Origin: Fulvivirga lutea
GTDB lineage: Bacteria > Bacteroidota > Bacteroidia > Cytophagales > Cyclobacteriaceae
Assembly: GCF_017068455.1 (NCBI RefSeq)
Contig: NZ_CP070608.1
Location: forward strand, 2,151,488 to 2,215,487
Direction of reading: 5' to 3'
DNA length: 64,000 nt
The position numbers were made by a program, and so were the translations under genes. The notes under the pieces were generated by a model that was given only the letters and a program-made list of their open reading frames with translations, had not been told where the DNA came from and did not search any database. Below, piece after piece: positions 52,581 through 61,787 of this stretch. How positions within the stretch are numbered: the first letter of the stretch is position 1; the number at the start of each line of letters is the position of its first letter.

Positions 52581-54470
52581 ATGAGCGACCAAATTAAACA
52601 CGAGTGTGGTATAGCCATGATCAGGCTGAGAAAACCCTTAGCCTACTACATTGAAAAATATGGATCACCCACCTATGCTGTAAACAAAATGTATATTTTG
52701 ATGGAGAAGCAACGTAACCGGGGCCAGGATGGCGTTGGGGTTGCTAACATCAAATTAAATCAGAAGCCTGGTTTAAGATATATCAGTCGTTACCGATCCG
52801 TTGAACACGATCCAATCAAATACATTTTCGAGAAAATTGGTCGTAAGTATCGTAAGGCAAGAAAAGAAGGTGGTGATGAAGGCTACAATGACGAGAACTG
52901 GTTAAAAGAGAATTGTGCTTTTACCGGTGAAGTCTGGTTAGGGCATTTGAGATATGGAACCCACGGGAAAAATAGCATTGAGAATTGCCATCCGTTTTTA
53001 AGGCAGAACAACTGGAGAAGTAGAAACCTGGTAGTTGCCGGTAATTTTAACATGACCAACGTTGACGAGCTTTTTGACATATTAGTGAAGCTTGGTCAGC
53101 ACCCTAAGGAAAAGGTGGACACCGTTACGGTAATGGAAAAAATAGGCCATTTCCTTGACGAAGAGAATAACGAAATTTTTAGAAAGTATAAGGACAAGTA
53201 TTCCAACAAAGAGATTACGGGTTTGATTGAGAGTGAGTTGGATCTTGTGAAGGTGTTAAGAAGAGCTTGTAAAGATTTTGATGGTGGTTATGTGATGGGT
53301 GGAATGGTCGGTCATGGAGATTCATTTGTAGCCCGTGACCCTTCAGGTATCAGACCTGCTTACTATTATGCAGATGATGAGGTAATTGTTGTTGCTTCTG
53401 AAAAGCCAGCGATTAAAACGGCCTTCGATATAGACTATCAAGACATTCAAGAGATTGAACCTGGGCATGCGTTAGTTATCAAGAAAAACGGAGAGTATGG
53501 CCAGCATCAATTCATTGAACCTAAGCCAAAGACATCTTGCAGTTTCGAAAGAATTTATTTTTCAAGAGGAACTGATCCCGATATTTACAACGAGCGAAAG
53601 GCACTTGGTAAGTTGCTAGTTCCGCAAGTGTTAAAGTCCATAAATTTTGATTTAAAGAATACAGTTTTCTCCTACATTCCTAACACTGCCGAAACTGCCT
53701 TTTTAGGTATGATGCATGGGCTAGAAGATTACCTATCGCAAAAGCAGAAAGAAGTTTTTATCGAAGGCAAACCGCATGTGGGTGAACTGGAAGATTTTCT
53801 ATCATTCAGACCGAGGGTAGAGAAAATTGTTATTAAGGATGCCAAACTTCGTACGTTCATTACCGATGATACGCACCGTGACGAGATGGTTGCGCACGTG
53901 TACGACACCACCTATGAAGTAATTAGAAAAGGTGTTGATACATTGGTGATATTGGATGATTCAATTGTGCGGGGTACTACGCTGGAGAAAAGTATCCTTA
54001 CCATGCTTAACAGGCTGGAACCGAAAAAAATCGTCATAGTATCATCAGCACCACAAATTCGCTTCCCTGATTGCTACGGTATTGATATGTCTAAAATAAG
54101 TGAATTCGTTGCCTTTAGAGCGGTAGTTCAGCTTTTGAAAGAACGCGGAAAGGACTACAAGTTAGACGAGGTGCGCGACAAATGTGCTTCTGCTTTGGTG
54201 AATAAGGAAGAAGTGAATTATGTAAATGAGTTATTTGATGAGTTTACATATGAAGAAATATCAGCTAAGATTGCTGAAATTGTGAAACCCGCAAATTCTA
54301 CAGCAGAGGTGGAAGTAATCTACCAGACTGTAGAGAATCTACATGTGGCTTGTCCGAACCATAAAGGCGATTGGTACTTTACAGGTAACTTCCCAACACC
54401 GGGCGGTATGCGTGTGGCGAACCAGGCATTTGTGAATTACATGTCCGGGAAATTGGTGCGGGCTTACTAG
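52581..54470 (+). CDS. purF: Amidophosphoribosyltransferase (PurF-like, long form)
   Basis: A 629-residue protein. The N-terminal class II glutamine amidotransferase domain has its nucleophile at C9 after an eight-residue leader (MSDQIKHE-CGI), which must be removed, and QRNRGQDGVGV, LRYGTHG. The C-terminal phosphoribosyltransferase domain has the PRPP loop VILDDSIVRGTTLEKSI. It should make 5-phosphoribosylamine, the first step of purine synthesis. The chain is about 130-150 residues longer than E. coli PurF; as I recall, this long form is a Bacteroidota type that can coexist with a standard PurF, so its exact role is not certain. Confidence 0.85.
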   Translation: MSDQIKHECGIAMIRLRKPLAYYIEKYGSPTYAVNKMYILMEKQRNRGQDGVGVANIKLNQKPGLRYISRYRSVEHDPIKYIFEKIGRKYRKARKEGGDEGYNDENWLKENCAFTGEVWLGHLRYGTHGKNSIENCHPFLRQNNWRSRNLVVAGNFNMTNVDELFDILVKLGQHPKEKVDTVTVMEKIGHFLDEENNEIFRKYKDKYSNKEITGLIESELDLVKVLRRACKDFDGGYVMGGMVGHGDSFVARDPSGIRPAYYYADDEVIVVASEKPAIKTAFDIDYQDIQEIEPGHALVIKKNGEYGQHQFIEPKPKTSCSFERIYFSRGTDPDIYNERKALGKLLVPQVLKSINFDLKNTVFSYIPNTAETAFLGMMHGLEDYLSQKQKEVFIEGKPHVGELEDFLSFRPRVEKIVIKDAKLRTFITDDTHRDEMVAHVYDTTYEVIRKGVDTLVILDDSIVRGTTLEKSILTMLNRLEPKKIVIVSSAPQIRFPDCYGIDMSKISEFVAFRAVVQLLKERGKDYKLDEVRDKCASALVNKEEVNYVNELFDEFTYEEISAKIAEIVKPANSTAEVEVIYQTVENLHVACPNHKGDWYFTGNFPTPGGMRVANQAFVNYMSGKLVRAY

Positions 54471-55483
54471 GGCAGATAAAAATCGAAGACAATATTATTC
54501 ATACATTTAAAATGCCCTTTGGGGCATTTTTCATATCCAATCTTTGAACAAGGCCTGCAATCAATTTTATTGTTTTCAAGAATAGTAAACTTAGTTCGGT
54601 AAGGGTACATTCCGAAAGAAGGAATAGTGTTCCCCCATATGCTAAATATTTCCTTTTTAAAGGCTGCTGCAATATGCATTAAGCCTGTGTCGTGCGTAAA
54701 CACGTATTTTGCCTGTTTAATGATTGAAGCCGATTGGTTCAGGTTGTATTTGCCGCAGGCATTGTAGATAATCGATTTTTTATTTAGTTCTGTTAAGCCC
54801 TCCTCAAAAGGCTCCGACACTTTGGACTTAGTAAAGAATTTAACAATACTTTCACCGACAGCAGTATCTTCTTTGCCACCCAATAAAATGATTGGCTTGT
54901 TAATTTTATCACATAACTCAATCATTCGTTTTAGTGGCAAGCGCTTAGTTCCGTGCTGCGCACCTATGGCATAGGCTACATACTCTTTTCTGTGGGTTTC
55001 TGGCAACCAGTCTGTAGGAACTTCATCTTTTTCTGGAATAAAATAATCGAGCCCAAGTGTGTCCATTGAAATGTTGATAGGCGCTAAAGTTTCCATGTAA
55101 CGCTCAACAATATGCTTATTGGGCAGCTGATTTATTTTGAGATTCACCATCAACCATTTGGCTCGATTCAACTTATCGAACGAATAGCTTTTTACGCCCA
55201 GCCTCTTTTTAATAATTAGAGTCCTGAGATTTTTATGCAGGTCTATGATCAAATCATACTTCTCATTCTTTAAACTTTTAATCGTTTCGTTTAAACTGTC
55301 ATGTAATAGATGATATTTATCTATGTAAGGGTTGTGTTTTATTATCCCTTCGTAGCTTTTCTTAGTCAGATAATGAATCTCTGCGTCTGGCAGTTGGGTT
55401 TTTAAATTCCTAATGACAGGGGTGGTTAAAACAATATCTCCAATGGAGGAAAAACGAATGATTAAAATTTTATTCAATTCCAT
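54467..55483 (-). CDS. GT9 family glycosyltransferase (heptosyltransferase-like)
   Basis: A 338-residue enzyme with two Rossmann-like halves. KILIIRFSSIGDIVLTTPVIRNLKTQLPDAEIHYLTKKSY is the classic GT9 start, and KYVFTHDTGLMHIAAAFKKEIFSIWGNT holds the ADP-heptose-type site (D-T-G-x-M-H). It probably adds a sugar to the lipopolysaccharide core at the inner membrane face. It is convergent with purF (4-base overlap). A terminator hairpin lies inside its last codons. Confidence 0.88.
   Translation of the reverse strand: MELNKILIIRFSSIGDIVLTTPVIRNLKTQLPDAEIHYLTKKSYEGIIKHNPYIDKYHLLHDSLNETIKSLKNEKYDLIIDLHKNLRTLIIKKRLGVKSYSFDKLNRAKWLMVNLKINQLPNKHIVERYMETLAPINISMDTLGLDYFIPEKDEVPTDWLPETHRKEYVAYAIGAQHGTKRLPLKRMIELCDKINKPIILLGGKEDTAVGESIVKFFTKSKVSEPFEEGLTELNKKSIIYNACGKYNLNQSASIIKQAKYVFTHDTGLMHIAAAFKKEIFSIWGNTIPSFGMYPYRTKFTILENNKIDCRPCSKIGYEKCPKGHFKCMNNIVFDFYLP
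54509..54530 (+). terminator. Terminator hairpin embedded in the 3' end of the GT9 gene
   Basis: AAAATGCCC (54509-54517) pairs with GGGCATTTT (54522-54530) over a TTTG loop and is followed by TC. It lies 39 bases after the purF stop, within codons for KCPKGHFKCM of the convergent gene. It probably ends purF transcripts. Confidence 0.6.
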
Positions 55484-55640
55484 ATAAACAATGCTCTCGC
55501 AGATGCATTAAAATGATGAATCCCCTTTATTGGGGGAATGATAAGTTGTAAATAAAATCAAATTTAGTGACGACCGACATGATAATTGATTTTATGTAAA
55601 TTTAAAAAAATCGAATTGTCAAATTAGAAACAGAACAAAA

Positions 55641-56048
55641 ATGAACTATTGGTTAATGAAATCGGAGCCCAACACGTATTCTTGGGATAACTTGGTAAAA
55701 GATAAAAGAACACATTGGGATGGAGTAAGAAACTATCAGGCAAGTAATAATATGAAGGAAATGAAAGTGGGGGATTTGGCCTTATTTTATCATAGTGTAA
55801 ATGATAAGTGCGTAGTTGGTATGGCCAAAATAGTGAAAGAGTTTTATCAAGACCCTACCACTGATGACGACCGCTGGGTAGTAGTAGAAATAGAACCAGT
55901 AGAGAAATTTAAGAGGGAAGTAACACTTGCAGATGTAAAGGCAGATTCGCGTTTGTCTGAGATGGTATTAGTAAAGAATTCACGTTTATCAGTACAACCT
56001 GTAAGAAAAGAAGAATTTGACATTATAGTAGGCAAAGGCAACGAGTGA
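55641..56048 (+). CDS. EVE-domain protein
   Basis: A 135-residue single-domain protein. NYWLMKSEPNTYSWDNLVKDKRTHWDGVRNYQASNNMKEMKVGDLALFYHS is the EVE/thymocyte nuclear protein Thy28 signature. EVE is a PUA-like fold that binds modified bases in nucleic acids. Its partner is unknown. The stop overlaps the GTG start of the next gene (GTGA), so the pair is coupled, although no functional link is known. Confidence 0.92.
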   Translation: MNYWLMKSEPNTYSWDNLVKDKRTHWDGVRNYQASNNMKEMKVGDLALFYHSVNDKCVVGMAKIVKEFYQDPTTDDDRWVVVEIEPVEKFKREVTLADVKADSRLSEMVLVKNSRLSVQPVRKEEFDIIVGKGNE

Positions 56049-57589
56049 GGAATGTATTATTCATATTGACTTTTTTACTGATAACGGATGTATCGGCACA
56101 GGTATATCAAACTCACAGATATGAGCTTGAAAAGAAGAATAATGATGACTTCTTTACAGTACTCCCTGTAGGTGAACTAGGTGTAATTATTTATAGAGAT
56201 ACCGATGAATACCGGAAAGGTAATATACTTCAACTGGTTTCTTTAGATACCGCACTGAACGAACGTTGGAACACAGAACTGGCCATCGATACCAAACTAG
56301 AGTTCAAAGGCTTTGATATTACTCGTTCAAAATTGTATTTGCTTTTCCGTGATGGTCAGTACGAAAAGAACGACTATCATCTCATGGCAATTTCTGTGTT
56401 GGATGGTGAAGTAACGAGATACGATATCAAGAATGAAATAGCGCTGGAGCTTAGCCATATGGCTGTTTTAGAAGATGGGCTGATACTGGCGGGTTATGTT
56501 AATCTCAGCCCAACATTGGTTTCCTATAAGTTTGGTGAGCAAAGTTTTGAAGTGGTGCAAGGCTTCTTTAAAGATAGAAGCAATGTGGTTGATTTAAGGG
56601 ATAATGGAAACTCAACGTTCAACGTAATTACACTTGAAAAGGACTATATAGGCTCTTTAATTCGCTTACGCACATATAGTTATGATGGTGAGATGCTCTT
56701 TGAGCGGGAAGTAAAAATTGATGAACGTTACCATATTCTAAGTGCAAAATCCAGCGGATTTATTGATGGGAATATTATTGTAGCCGGTACTTACGGAATA
56801 AATAAATCATATTACTCTTCTGGTCTTTATATTTCTGTGGTTAAGCCTGCCGGACAGGATAACATTGTCAAATTCCACAATTTCTTTTCGCTGGAGCACT
56901 TTTTCGATTATATGAAACCGAAAAGAGCCGCCCGAATTAAAGCCAAAATGAAACGCAGATCGGAAAAAGGTAAGGATGTACATTATTCATCTCGTTTGCT
57001 TTTACATGAAGTCCGAAAAAGTAAAGATGGGTATCTGTTAGCGGCTGAAATTTTTGATCCGGATTATGTTACGCCCACCAGACCAGGTTTTGATAATGGA
57101 TTTTCTTCGCAGGAAGAACTCGAAAGGAGGAATAGGGCGGCTCAGCGGTATTCAAAACAACCGAGTAAAATTTATAATGTAGATGATGCTACCAGCTTTG
57201 AATACCTGGAATCAATTGTAGTTGGTTTGAATAAATCAGGAAATGTTGTTTGGGATAATAGCCTTAAGATCAACGATGTAGAAACTTATGCGTTAGATCA
57301 GATAGTTCAGGTTGCGGAGCATGATGATCAATTGAGTATGTTGTATCGAGCTGAAGAAAGTATCAATTTTAAAACTGTTCAGCAATCTGAGACTATAGAA
57401 GAAGGCAAGGAACCTCTAAAGCTGTTAAATGACGGTGAAAAAATAATACATACGTATAAAGGTGCAGGCCGAAGTGAGTATTGGTATAACAATAATTTTA
57501 TTGTGTGGGGTTATCACAAAATAGATAGCGAAGTAGAGACCTTAGATAGGAGAAATGTATTATACATTAATAAAGTGGTATTTAAATAG
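56045..57589 (+). CDS. Exported protein of unknown function (tandem paralogue 1)
   Basis: A 514-residue protein starting at GTG (56045) with a signal peptide (MRNVLFILTFLLITDVSAQ). The mature part is beta-rich with propeller-like repeats (GELGVIIYRDTDEY, LYLLFRDGQYEKNDYHLMAISVLDGEV). A basic patch follows (KPKRAARIKAKMKRRSEKGK). The C-terminus reads RRNVLYINKVVFK. No catalytic motif is seen. It is paralogous to the next gene over its whole length and overlaps it by 35 bases. It is likely periplasmic or surface-located. Confidence 0.65.
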   Translation: MRNVLFILTFLLITDVSAQVYQTHRYELEKKNNDDFFTVLPVGELGVIIYRDTDEYRKGNILQLVSLDTALNERWNTELAIDTKLEFKGFDITRSKLYLLFRDGQYEKNDYHLMAISVLDGEVTRYDIKNEIALELSHMAVLEDGLILAGYVNLSPTLVSYKFGEQSFEVVQGFFKDRSNVVDLRDNGNSTFNVITLEKDYIGSLIRLRTYSYDGEMLFEREVKIDERYHILSAKSSGFIDGNIIVAGTYGINKSYYSSGLYISVVKPAGQDNIVKFHNFFSLEHFFDYMKPKRAARIKAKMKRRSEKGKDVHYSSRLLLHEVRKSKDGYLLAAEIFDPDYVTPTRPGFDNGFSSQEELERRNRAAQRYSKQPSKIYNVDDATSFEYLESIVVGLNKSGNVVWDNSLKINDVETYALDQIVQVAEHDDQLSMLYRAEESINFKTVQQSETIEEGKEPLKLLNDGEKIIHTYKGAGRSEYWYNNNFIVWGYHKIDSEVETLDRRNVLYINKVVFK

Positions 57590-59096
57590 CCTGTTTGTTG
57601 TATTGTTAATGCCATTGTTGGCAATGGAGCTTTCAGCGCAAATTATTCAGCCAGATAGATTCGAAATTGTTGGTGAGTATGACAATATTGACGTGATTCC
57701 AGCTGGAGAAAATGGTTTATTTCTGGTTAGCAGTAACCGTGAGCCGGGCGAATCGGAAGTAGAGTGGCAGGTAATAAAATTAGATACGGCCTTTTTTGGC
57801 GATTGGGACAGAACGTACAGCGTTCCAAAGAACCAGGTACTACTCAGTAAGTATTTCGACAATGGCAAACTTTACTTTTTGTTTTCCAAGAATGATCCGA
57901 AAGATCGTAACCTTGAATTAATATCATTTGACGTGCGCGATGGCTCAGCTAAAAGCTATGTTATTCGCAATTACATCCCATTCTCGTTATTTGATTTTAA
58001 AGTAACTGATAATGCTGCAATTATTGGCGGGTACTTTAACTATCGTCCGCTAGTAATACTCTATAATTTTGCCAATCAAATTCCGGTAATACTACCCGGC
58101 CTTTTTATAGAAAATGCAGATTTTGCTCAAATAAAAGTGAATAACAGAAGTACATTTGATATTCTACTTACAGGTAAAACCATCGATAAAAAAGCCACTA
58201 TTTTTATTTACACATACAGTACTAATGGCGAACTGTTAAGGCAAACCAGTTTAGATACTGACAAGAAAAAAGGCCTTCTCTTTGGGCGCTCTGAATCGTT
58301 GAACCCGGGTTCGCAGATTGTAGCCGGAGTGTATGGTAGGCGAAATTCTGAATATTCTCGAGGAGTGTTTTTAGCCAATGTGAATGAAGATGGAACCCAA
58401 GATATGAATTACTATAACTATGCTGAGTTAGGTAATTTCTTTAATTACATGCGCTCTGGAAGAGAGAGAAGAGTTAGAAACAGGATCGAACGAAGAAAAA
58501 TCAAGGAGAAAAAAATAAAATTCACATATAGGCTGTTGGTGCATGATATTATTGAAAACGGAGAAAATTATATATTGCTGGGTGAAGCTTTTTATCCTAA
58601 ATACAAAAACATACAGGGTAACTATACCGGAATATTCACCCCGGTTTATTCTATAAATAGGGGCCTTTATAGCTCAAATAGAGTATTTGATGGTTTCCAA
58701 TATACGCATGCTGTATTACTTGGCTTTAATAAACAAGGAGACCTGCTTTGGGATAATAGTTTTGAAATTAATGATGTTAAGTCATTTGAATTAGAGCAAT
58801 TTGTACATGCCAGTGTCGAAAAAGACAAGATAGCCTTACTTTATGTTTTCAATGATAAGATACGCTCAAAAATCATTAAAGAGAGTGAGGTAATTGAGGA
58901 TAAAGAATTAACACCAATAAGATTAAAATATGATTCAGATAACCTTGTGGATAACAGTACAATTATTCAAGGGCTGAACAGTTGGTACGATAATGTATTC
59001 ATTACCTATGGAACACAGGAAATTAAAAACCTTACCTCAGGAGAAGTTGATTTAAAAAGAAAGGTGTTTTTTATTAATAAGGTGATTTACAAATGA
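57555..59096 (+). CDS. Exported protein of unknown function (tandem paralogue 2)
   Basis: A 513-residue paralogue of the preceding protein, with signal peptide LNSLFVVLLMPLLAMELSA. Shared blocks include GLLFGRSESLNPGSQIVAGVYGRRNSEYSRGVFLANV, YRLLVHDIIENGENYILLGEAFYP and LLWDNSFEINDVKSFELEQFV. The C-terminus KVFFINKVIYK matches RRNVLYINKVVFK of paralogue 1. Its ATG lies inside the last codons of paralogue 1 in another frame. No shorter start keeps a full signal peptide, so the overlap is probably real. Confidence 0.65.
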   Translation: MYYTLIKWYLNSLFVVLLMPLLAMELSAQIIQPDRFEIVGEYDNIDVIPAGENGLFLVSSNREPGESEVEWQVIKLDTAFFGDWDRTYSVPKNQVLLSKYFDNGKLYFLFSKNDPKDRNLELISFDVRDGSAKSYVIRNYIPFSLFDFKVTDNAAIIGGYFNYRPLVILYNFANQIPVILPGLFIENADFAQIKVNNRSTFDILLTGKTIDKKATIFIYTYSTNGELLRQTSLDTDKKKGLLFGRSESLNPGSQIVAGVYGRRNSEYSRGVFLANVNEDGTQDMNYYNYAELGNFFNYMRSGRERRVRNRIERRKIKEKKIKFTYRLLVHDIIENGENYILLGEAFYPKYKNIQGNYTGIFTPVYSINRGLYSSNRVFDGFQYTHAVLLGFNKQGDLLWDNSFEINDVKSFELEQFVHASVEKDKIALLYVFNDKIRSKIIKESEVIEDKELTPIRLKYDSDNLVDNSTIIQGLNSWYDNVFITYGTQEIKNLTSGEVDLKRKVFFINKVIYK

Positions 59097-59103
59097 GATA
59101 ATT

Positions 59104-59111
59104 ATATATTT
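59104..59111 (+). promoter_or_regulatory. Promoter -7 box for pyrR-pyrB
   Basis: TATATTTG fits TAnnTTTG, followed by CAT, 15 bases before the ATG at 59127. A leader this short leaves no room for a PyrR attenuator like that in Bacillus. Confidence 0.5.
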
Positions 59112-59126
59112 GCATTCAGATTGGCA

Positions 59127-59675
59127 ATGCAAAAGAAACTCATACTAGATTCCAACCTCTTAAGCATCACACTTGATCGGCTTTGCCAGCAACTCATTGA
59201 AATTCATGACGATTTTGAAGACTCTGTAATACTGGGCATGCAGCCTCGTGGAGTATTCTTAGCAGATATAATTCATGAAAAATTAGAGGCAGCAATTGGT
59301 AAGAAAATTCACTATGGCCAGCTGGATACTACTTTTTACAGAGACGATTTTCGAAGGAGGGAAACCCCTGTAGCAGCCAATTCAACGAATGTGCCTTTTA
59401 TTATCGAAGAGAAAAACGTCATTTTGATAGATGATGTTTTATACACAGGCAGATCAGTACGTGCAGCATTGGATGCAATGATCGCCTTTGGCCGCCCAAA
59501 AAAGGTGGAACTACTTACTATGGTAAATAGAAAATATACGCGCGAGTTACCAATAGAAGCGGATTATGTAGGTATTGAGGTAAATACTATGGATAGCCAG
59601 AAAGTGTTGGTAGAATTAGAAGCACAGGGCCATAAGAGTAATAAAATTTGGTTAATAAATAAGGAAGAAAAATAA
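59127..59675 (+). CDS. pyrR: PyrR (uracil phosphoribosyltransferase / pyrimidine regulator)
   Basis: A 182-residue phosphoribosyltransferase-fold protein. MQPRGVFLADIIHEKL, LDTTFYRDDFRRRE and the PRPP loop VILIDDVLYTGRSVRAALDAMIAFGRP are typical of PyrR. In Gram-positive bacteria PyrR binds pyr mRNA leaders; here I see no leader structure, so the enzymatic role may dominate. The ATG at 59127 is preferred over TTG at 59121. The stop shares a base with the pyrB start (TAATG). Confidence 0.93.
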   Translation: MQKKLILDSNLLSITLDRLCQQLIEIHDDFEDSVILGMQPRGVFLADIIHEKLEAAIGKKIHYGQLDTTFYRDDFRRRETPVAANSTNVPFIIEEKNVILIDDVLYTGRSVRAALDAMIAFGRPKKVELLTMVNRKYTRELPIEADYVGIEVNTMDSQKVLVELEAQGHKSNKIWLINKEEK

Positions 59676-60598
59676 TGTCAAGACTGAGTCAAAAACACCT
59701 TCTGGGAATTAAGAACATAAACCGAGAGGATATTGAACTCATTTTTGAAACAGCTGCCAGCTTTAAAGAGGTTATTAATCGGCCTATTAAAAAGGTTCCT
59801 TCATTAAGAGATATAACTATCGCGAATGTTTTCTTCGAGAACTCTACAAGAACCAAACTTTCATTTGAATTAGCCGAGAAGAGGCTCTCAGCCGATGTGG
59901 TAAATTTTTCATCATCTAACTCATCGGTTAAAAAGGGGGAGACCTTATTGGATACAGTTAATAATATATTGGCCATGAAAGTAGATATGGTGGTGATGAG
60001 GCACAGTAGCCCCGGTGCACCGCACTTTTTAGCCAAACATATCGATGCAAACATTGTGAATGCGGGTGATGGAACGCATGAACATCCAACTCAGGCTTTA
60101 CTAGACACCTTTTCGATTTACCAGCGACATGGAAGCCTGGAAGGACTGAAAGTGGCAATTATTGGAGATATTCTGCATTCTAGAGTAGCATTGTCAAATA
60201 TTTTTGCCCTTAAAAAGTTGGGAGCAGAAGTTATGGTGTGTGGTCCAAATACACTACTACCAAAATATATTAGTTCATTGGATATTAAAGTGGAGCTGGA
60301 TGTGCGAAAAGCCTTACAGTGGTGCGATGTAGCCAATGTTTTAAGAATCCAGTTAGAGCGTCAGCATATTAAGTACTTTCCTTCTTTGAGAGAATATTCT
60401 CTGTATTATGGTATCAATAAAAAGTTGCTGGATAGCCTCGACAAGCAAATCACAATTATGCACCCTGGTCCAATTAACAGGGGTGTTGAATTAAATAGCG
60501 ATGTTGCCGATTCTGACCATGCCATTATTCTGGAACAGGTAGAAAATGGTGTAGCGGTAAGAATGGCGGTATTGTATTTGCTTGCAGGAGTGCAGTAA
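59675..60598 (+). CDS. pyrB: Aspartate carbamoyltransferase catalytic chain
   Basis: A 307-residue enzyme for the second step of pyrimidine synthesis. The carbamoyl-phosphate loop VFFENSTRTKLSFELAEKRL, DGTHEHPTQALLDTFSI and MHPGPINRGVELNSDVAD are intact. It has the usual catalytic-chain length without an N-terminal extension. No pyrI regulatory gene is adjacent. The metal-site-less dihydroorotase homologue at 6210 could be a structural partner, as in Pseudomonas (inference). Confidence 0.96.
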   Translation: MSRLSQKHLLGIKNINREDIELIFETAASFKEVINRPIKKVPSLRDITIANVFFENSTRTKLSFELAEKRLSADVVNFSSSNSSVKKGETLLDTVNNILAMKVDMVVMRHSSPGAPHFLAKHIDANIVNAGDGTHEHPTQALLDTFSIYQRHGSLEGLKVAIIGDILHSRVALSNIFALKKLGAEVMVCGPNTLLPKYISSLDIKVELDVRKALQWCDVANVLRIQLERQHIKYFPSLREYSLYYGINKKLLDSLDKQITIMHPGPINRGVELNSDVADSDHAIILEQVENGVAVRMAVLYLLAGVQ

Positions 60599-60612
60599 TA
60601 TTTGCCAACAAT

Positions 60613-60981
60613 ATGCTTAAGAGTTTAGATGTACTATTGTTCATAACACACTGTGTTGTAATACTTTTCAATTTATTTGGCTGGGTGCACCCTAAAACAA
60701 GAAAGCTGCATTTGGTTGTGGTTGGCCTAACGCTGTTTTCATGGTTAGTCTTAGGCTTTTGGAAAGGCTTTGGCTATTGCATTTTAACTGATTGGGAATG
60801 GGATATAAAACGTGAGTTAGGCGAAAGAAATTTACCTGCCTCGTTCATTCAATATCTTTCGAATAACATATTTGGGTTAGGATGGAGCAGAATATTCGTA
60901 GATGGCGTGACATTAGGATCTTTTTTACTAGCGATAGTAATAACCCTGAAAGTAAACTTTTTCAAAGGCAAGAAAGTCTAA
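60613..60981 (+). CDS. DUF2784 membrane protein
   Basis: A 122-residue protein with three to four hydrophobic segments. It has the family pattern FNLFGWVHPKTRKLHLVVVGLTLFSWLVLGFWKGFGYCILTDWEWDIKRELGER. DUF2784 has no assigned function. It follows pyrB by 14 bases on the same strand, so it is probably on the same transcript. Confidence 0.85.
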   Translation: MLKSLDVLLFITHCVVILFNLFGWVHPKTRKLHLVVVGLTLFSWLVLGFWKGFGYCILTDWEWDIKRELGERNLPASFIQYLSNNIFGLGWSRIFVDGVTLGSFLLAIVITLKVNFFKGKKV

Positions 60982-60998
60982 TTTCAGCCTTAATACTT

Positions 60999-61694
60999 CT
61001 AGCGTTTTGTTAACTGAACTATTGACAAAACATGAATAAAAACCGCTGCTGGCATCAAATAACCTGCTACCAAAACAAAGGGATAAGAGGTAAATTTCAA
61101 TGAAATATAAGGGCTCTCTGGATAAAGGTGAGGTGCATAAATTGAAGTGAGAAACAAGATAATTATTGACAAAATAATTAACAAACCTGCATAATTCCAG
61201 TACAAGATGGCTTTCAATGGTAATTGGTTAAATTGGAAGACCAATAATGCAATGACCGGAGCAGAAGAAGCAAATATCATATCAAAATTATAGCCTTCGA
61301 TTGTAACCTGAGGTGGTAGTATTGAAGCCGTAACAGAATAAACAAACAATACCTCAATTGCAATGCGATAGGTTTGAACGTAGACTAGCCATTGTGTAGG
61401 TATGTTTTGAATCCACTGTTTATTCCTATTCGTGTAAATGAATGCCCCAGTGAATATAAAAGCAGGCAGTATAAGCGTAAGGAAGAATTTTGGAGGGAAA
61501 CTAAAGTCGGCAATTAAACCTGAATTGGCCATTAACCAGATGTAGATATTCCAACCTAATAAACCGGAAATGAGTATCAGTAGCTTTTTGATATAATTAG
61601 CCTCAAAAGTTTTTCTGATCGTATGTTCTCCAATTACAAACAGTAAAATGGTTACCAGTATTGATAGTGCTAAATAACCTGCTGCTAGTGTCAT
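60999..61694 (-). CDS. Seven-helix membrane protein, unknown (likely HxlR-regulated)
   Basis: A 231-residue protein with about seven hydrophobic segments (LAAGYLALSILVTILLFVIGEHTI; LLILISGLLGWNIYIWLMANSGLI; FLTLILPAFIFTGAFIYTNRN; AILYWNYAGLLIILSIIILFLTSIY). No firm family is recognised. It is divergent from the HxlR regulator gene. The 87-base gap holds two identical-type palindromes, so it is probably the direct target of that regulator. Confidence 0.65.
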   Translation of the reverse strand: MTLAAGYLALSILVTILLFVIGEHTIRKTFEANYIKKLLILISGLLGWNIYIWLMANSGLIADFSFPPKFFLTLILPAFIFTGAFIYTNRNKQWIQNIPTQWLVYVQTYRIAIEVLFVYSVTASILPPQVTIEGYNFDMIFASSAPVIALLVFQFNQLPLKAILYWNYAGLLIILSIIILFLTSIYAPHLYPESPYISLKFTSYPFVLVAGYLMPAAVFIHVLSIVQLTKR

Positions 61695-61713
61695 ATTAGG
61701 TGAGTTTTAGATG

Positions 61714-61764
61714 TTAACTTGTGAAATCAAAGTTAAATTAATTAACTTCTAAATTGCAAGTTAA
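61714..61764. promoter_or_regulatory. Twin HxlR operator-like palindromes
   Basis: TTAACTT-N9-AAGTTAA occurs twice, at 61714-61736 and 61742-61764. Half-sites and spacer length are identical, and the centres are 28 bp apart. They fill the gap between the divergent membrane-protein and HxlR genes. Confidence 0.75.
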
Positions 61765-61787
61765 ATTGTTAAAATATATTTTTGATC

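Noticed and set aside
55521-55536. TCCCC-TTTATT-GGGGGA hairpin between GT9 and the EVE gene as a terminator
   Set aside because: It lies between two divergent starts, so there is no upstream transcript for it to end. The stem is short and no T-run follows.
59097-59126. PyrR-type attenuator upstream of pyrR
   Set aside because: Only about 30 bases separate the previous stop from the start, with no anti-terminator or terminator hairpins.
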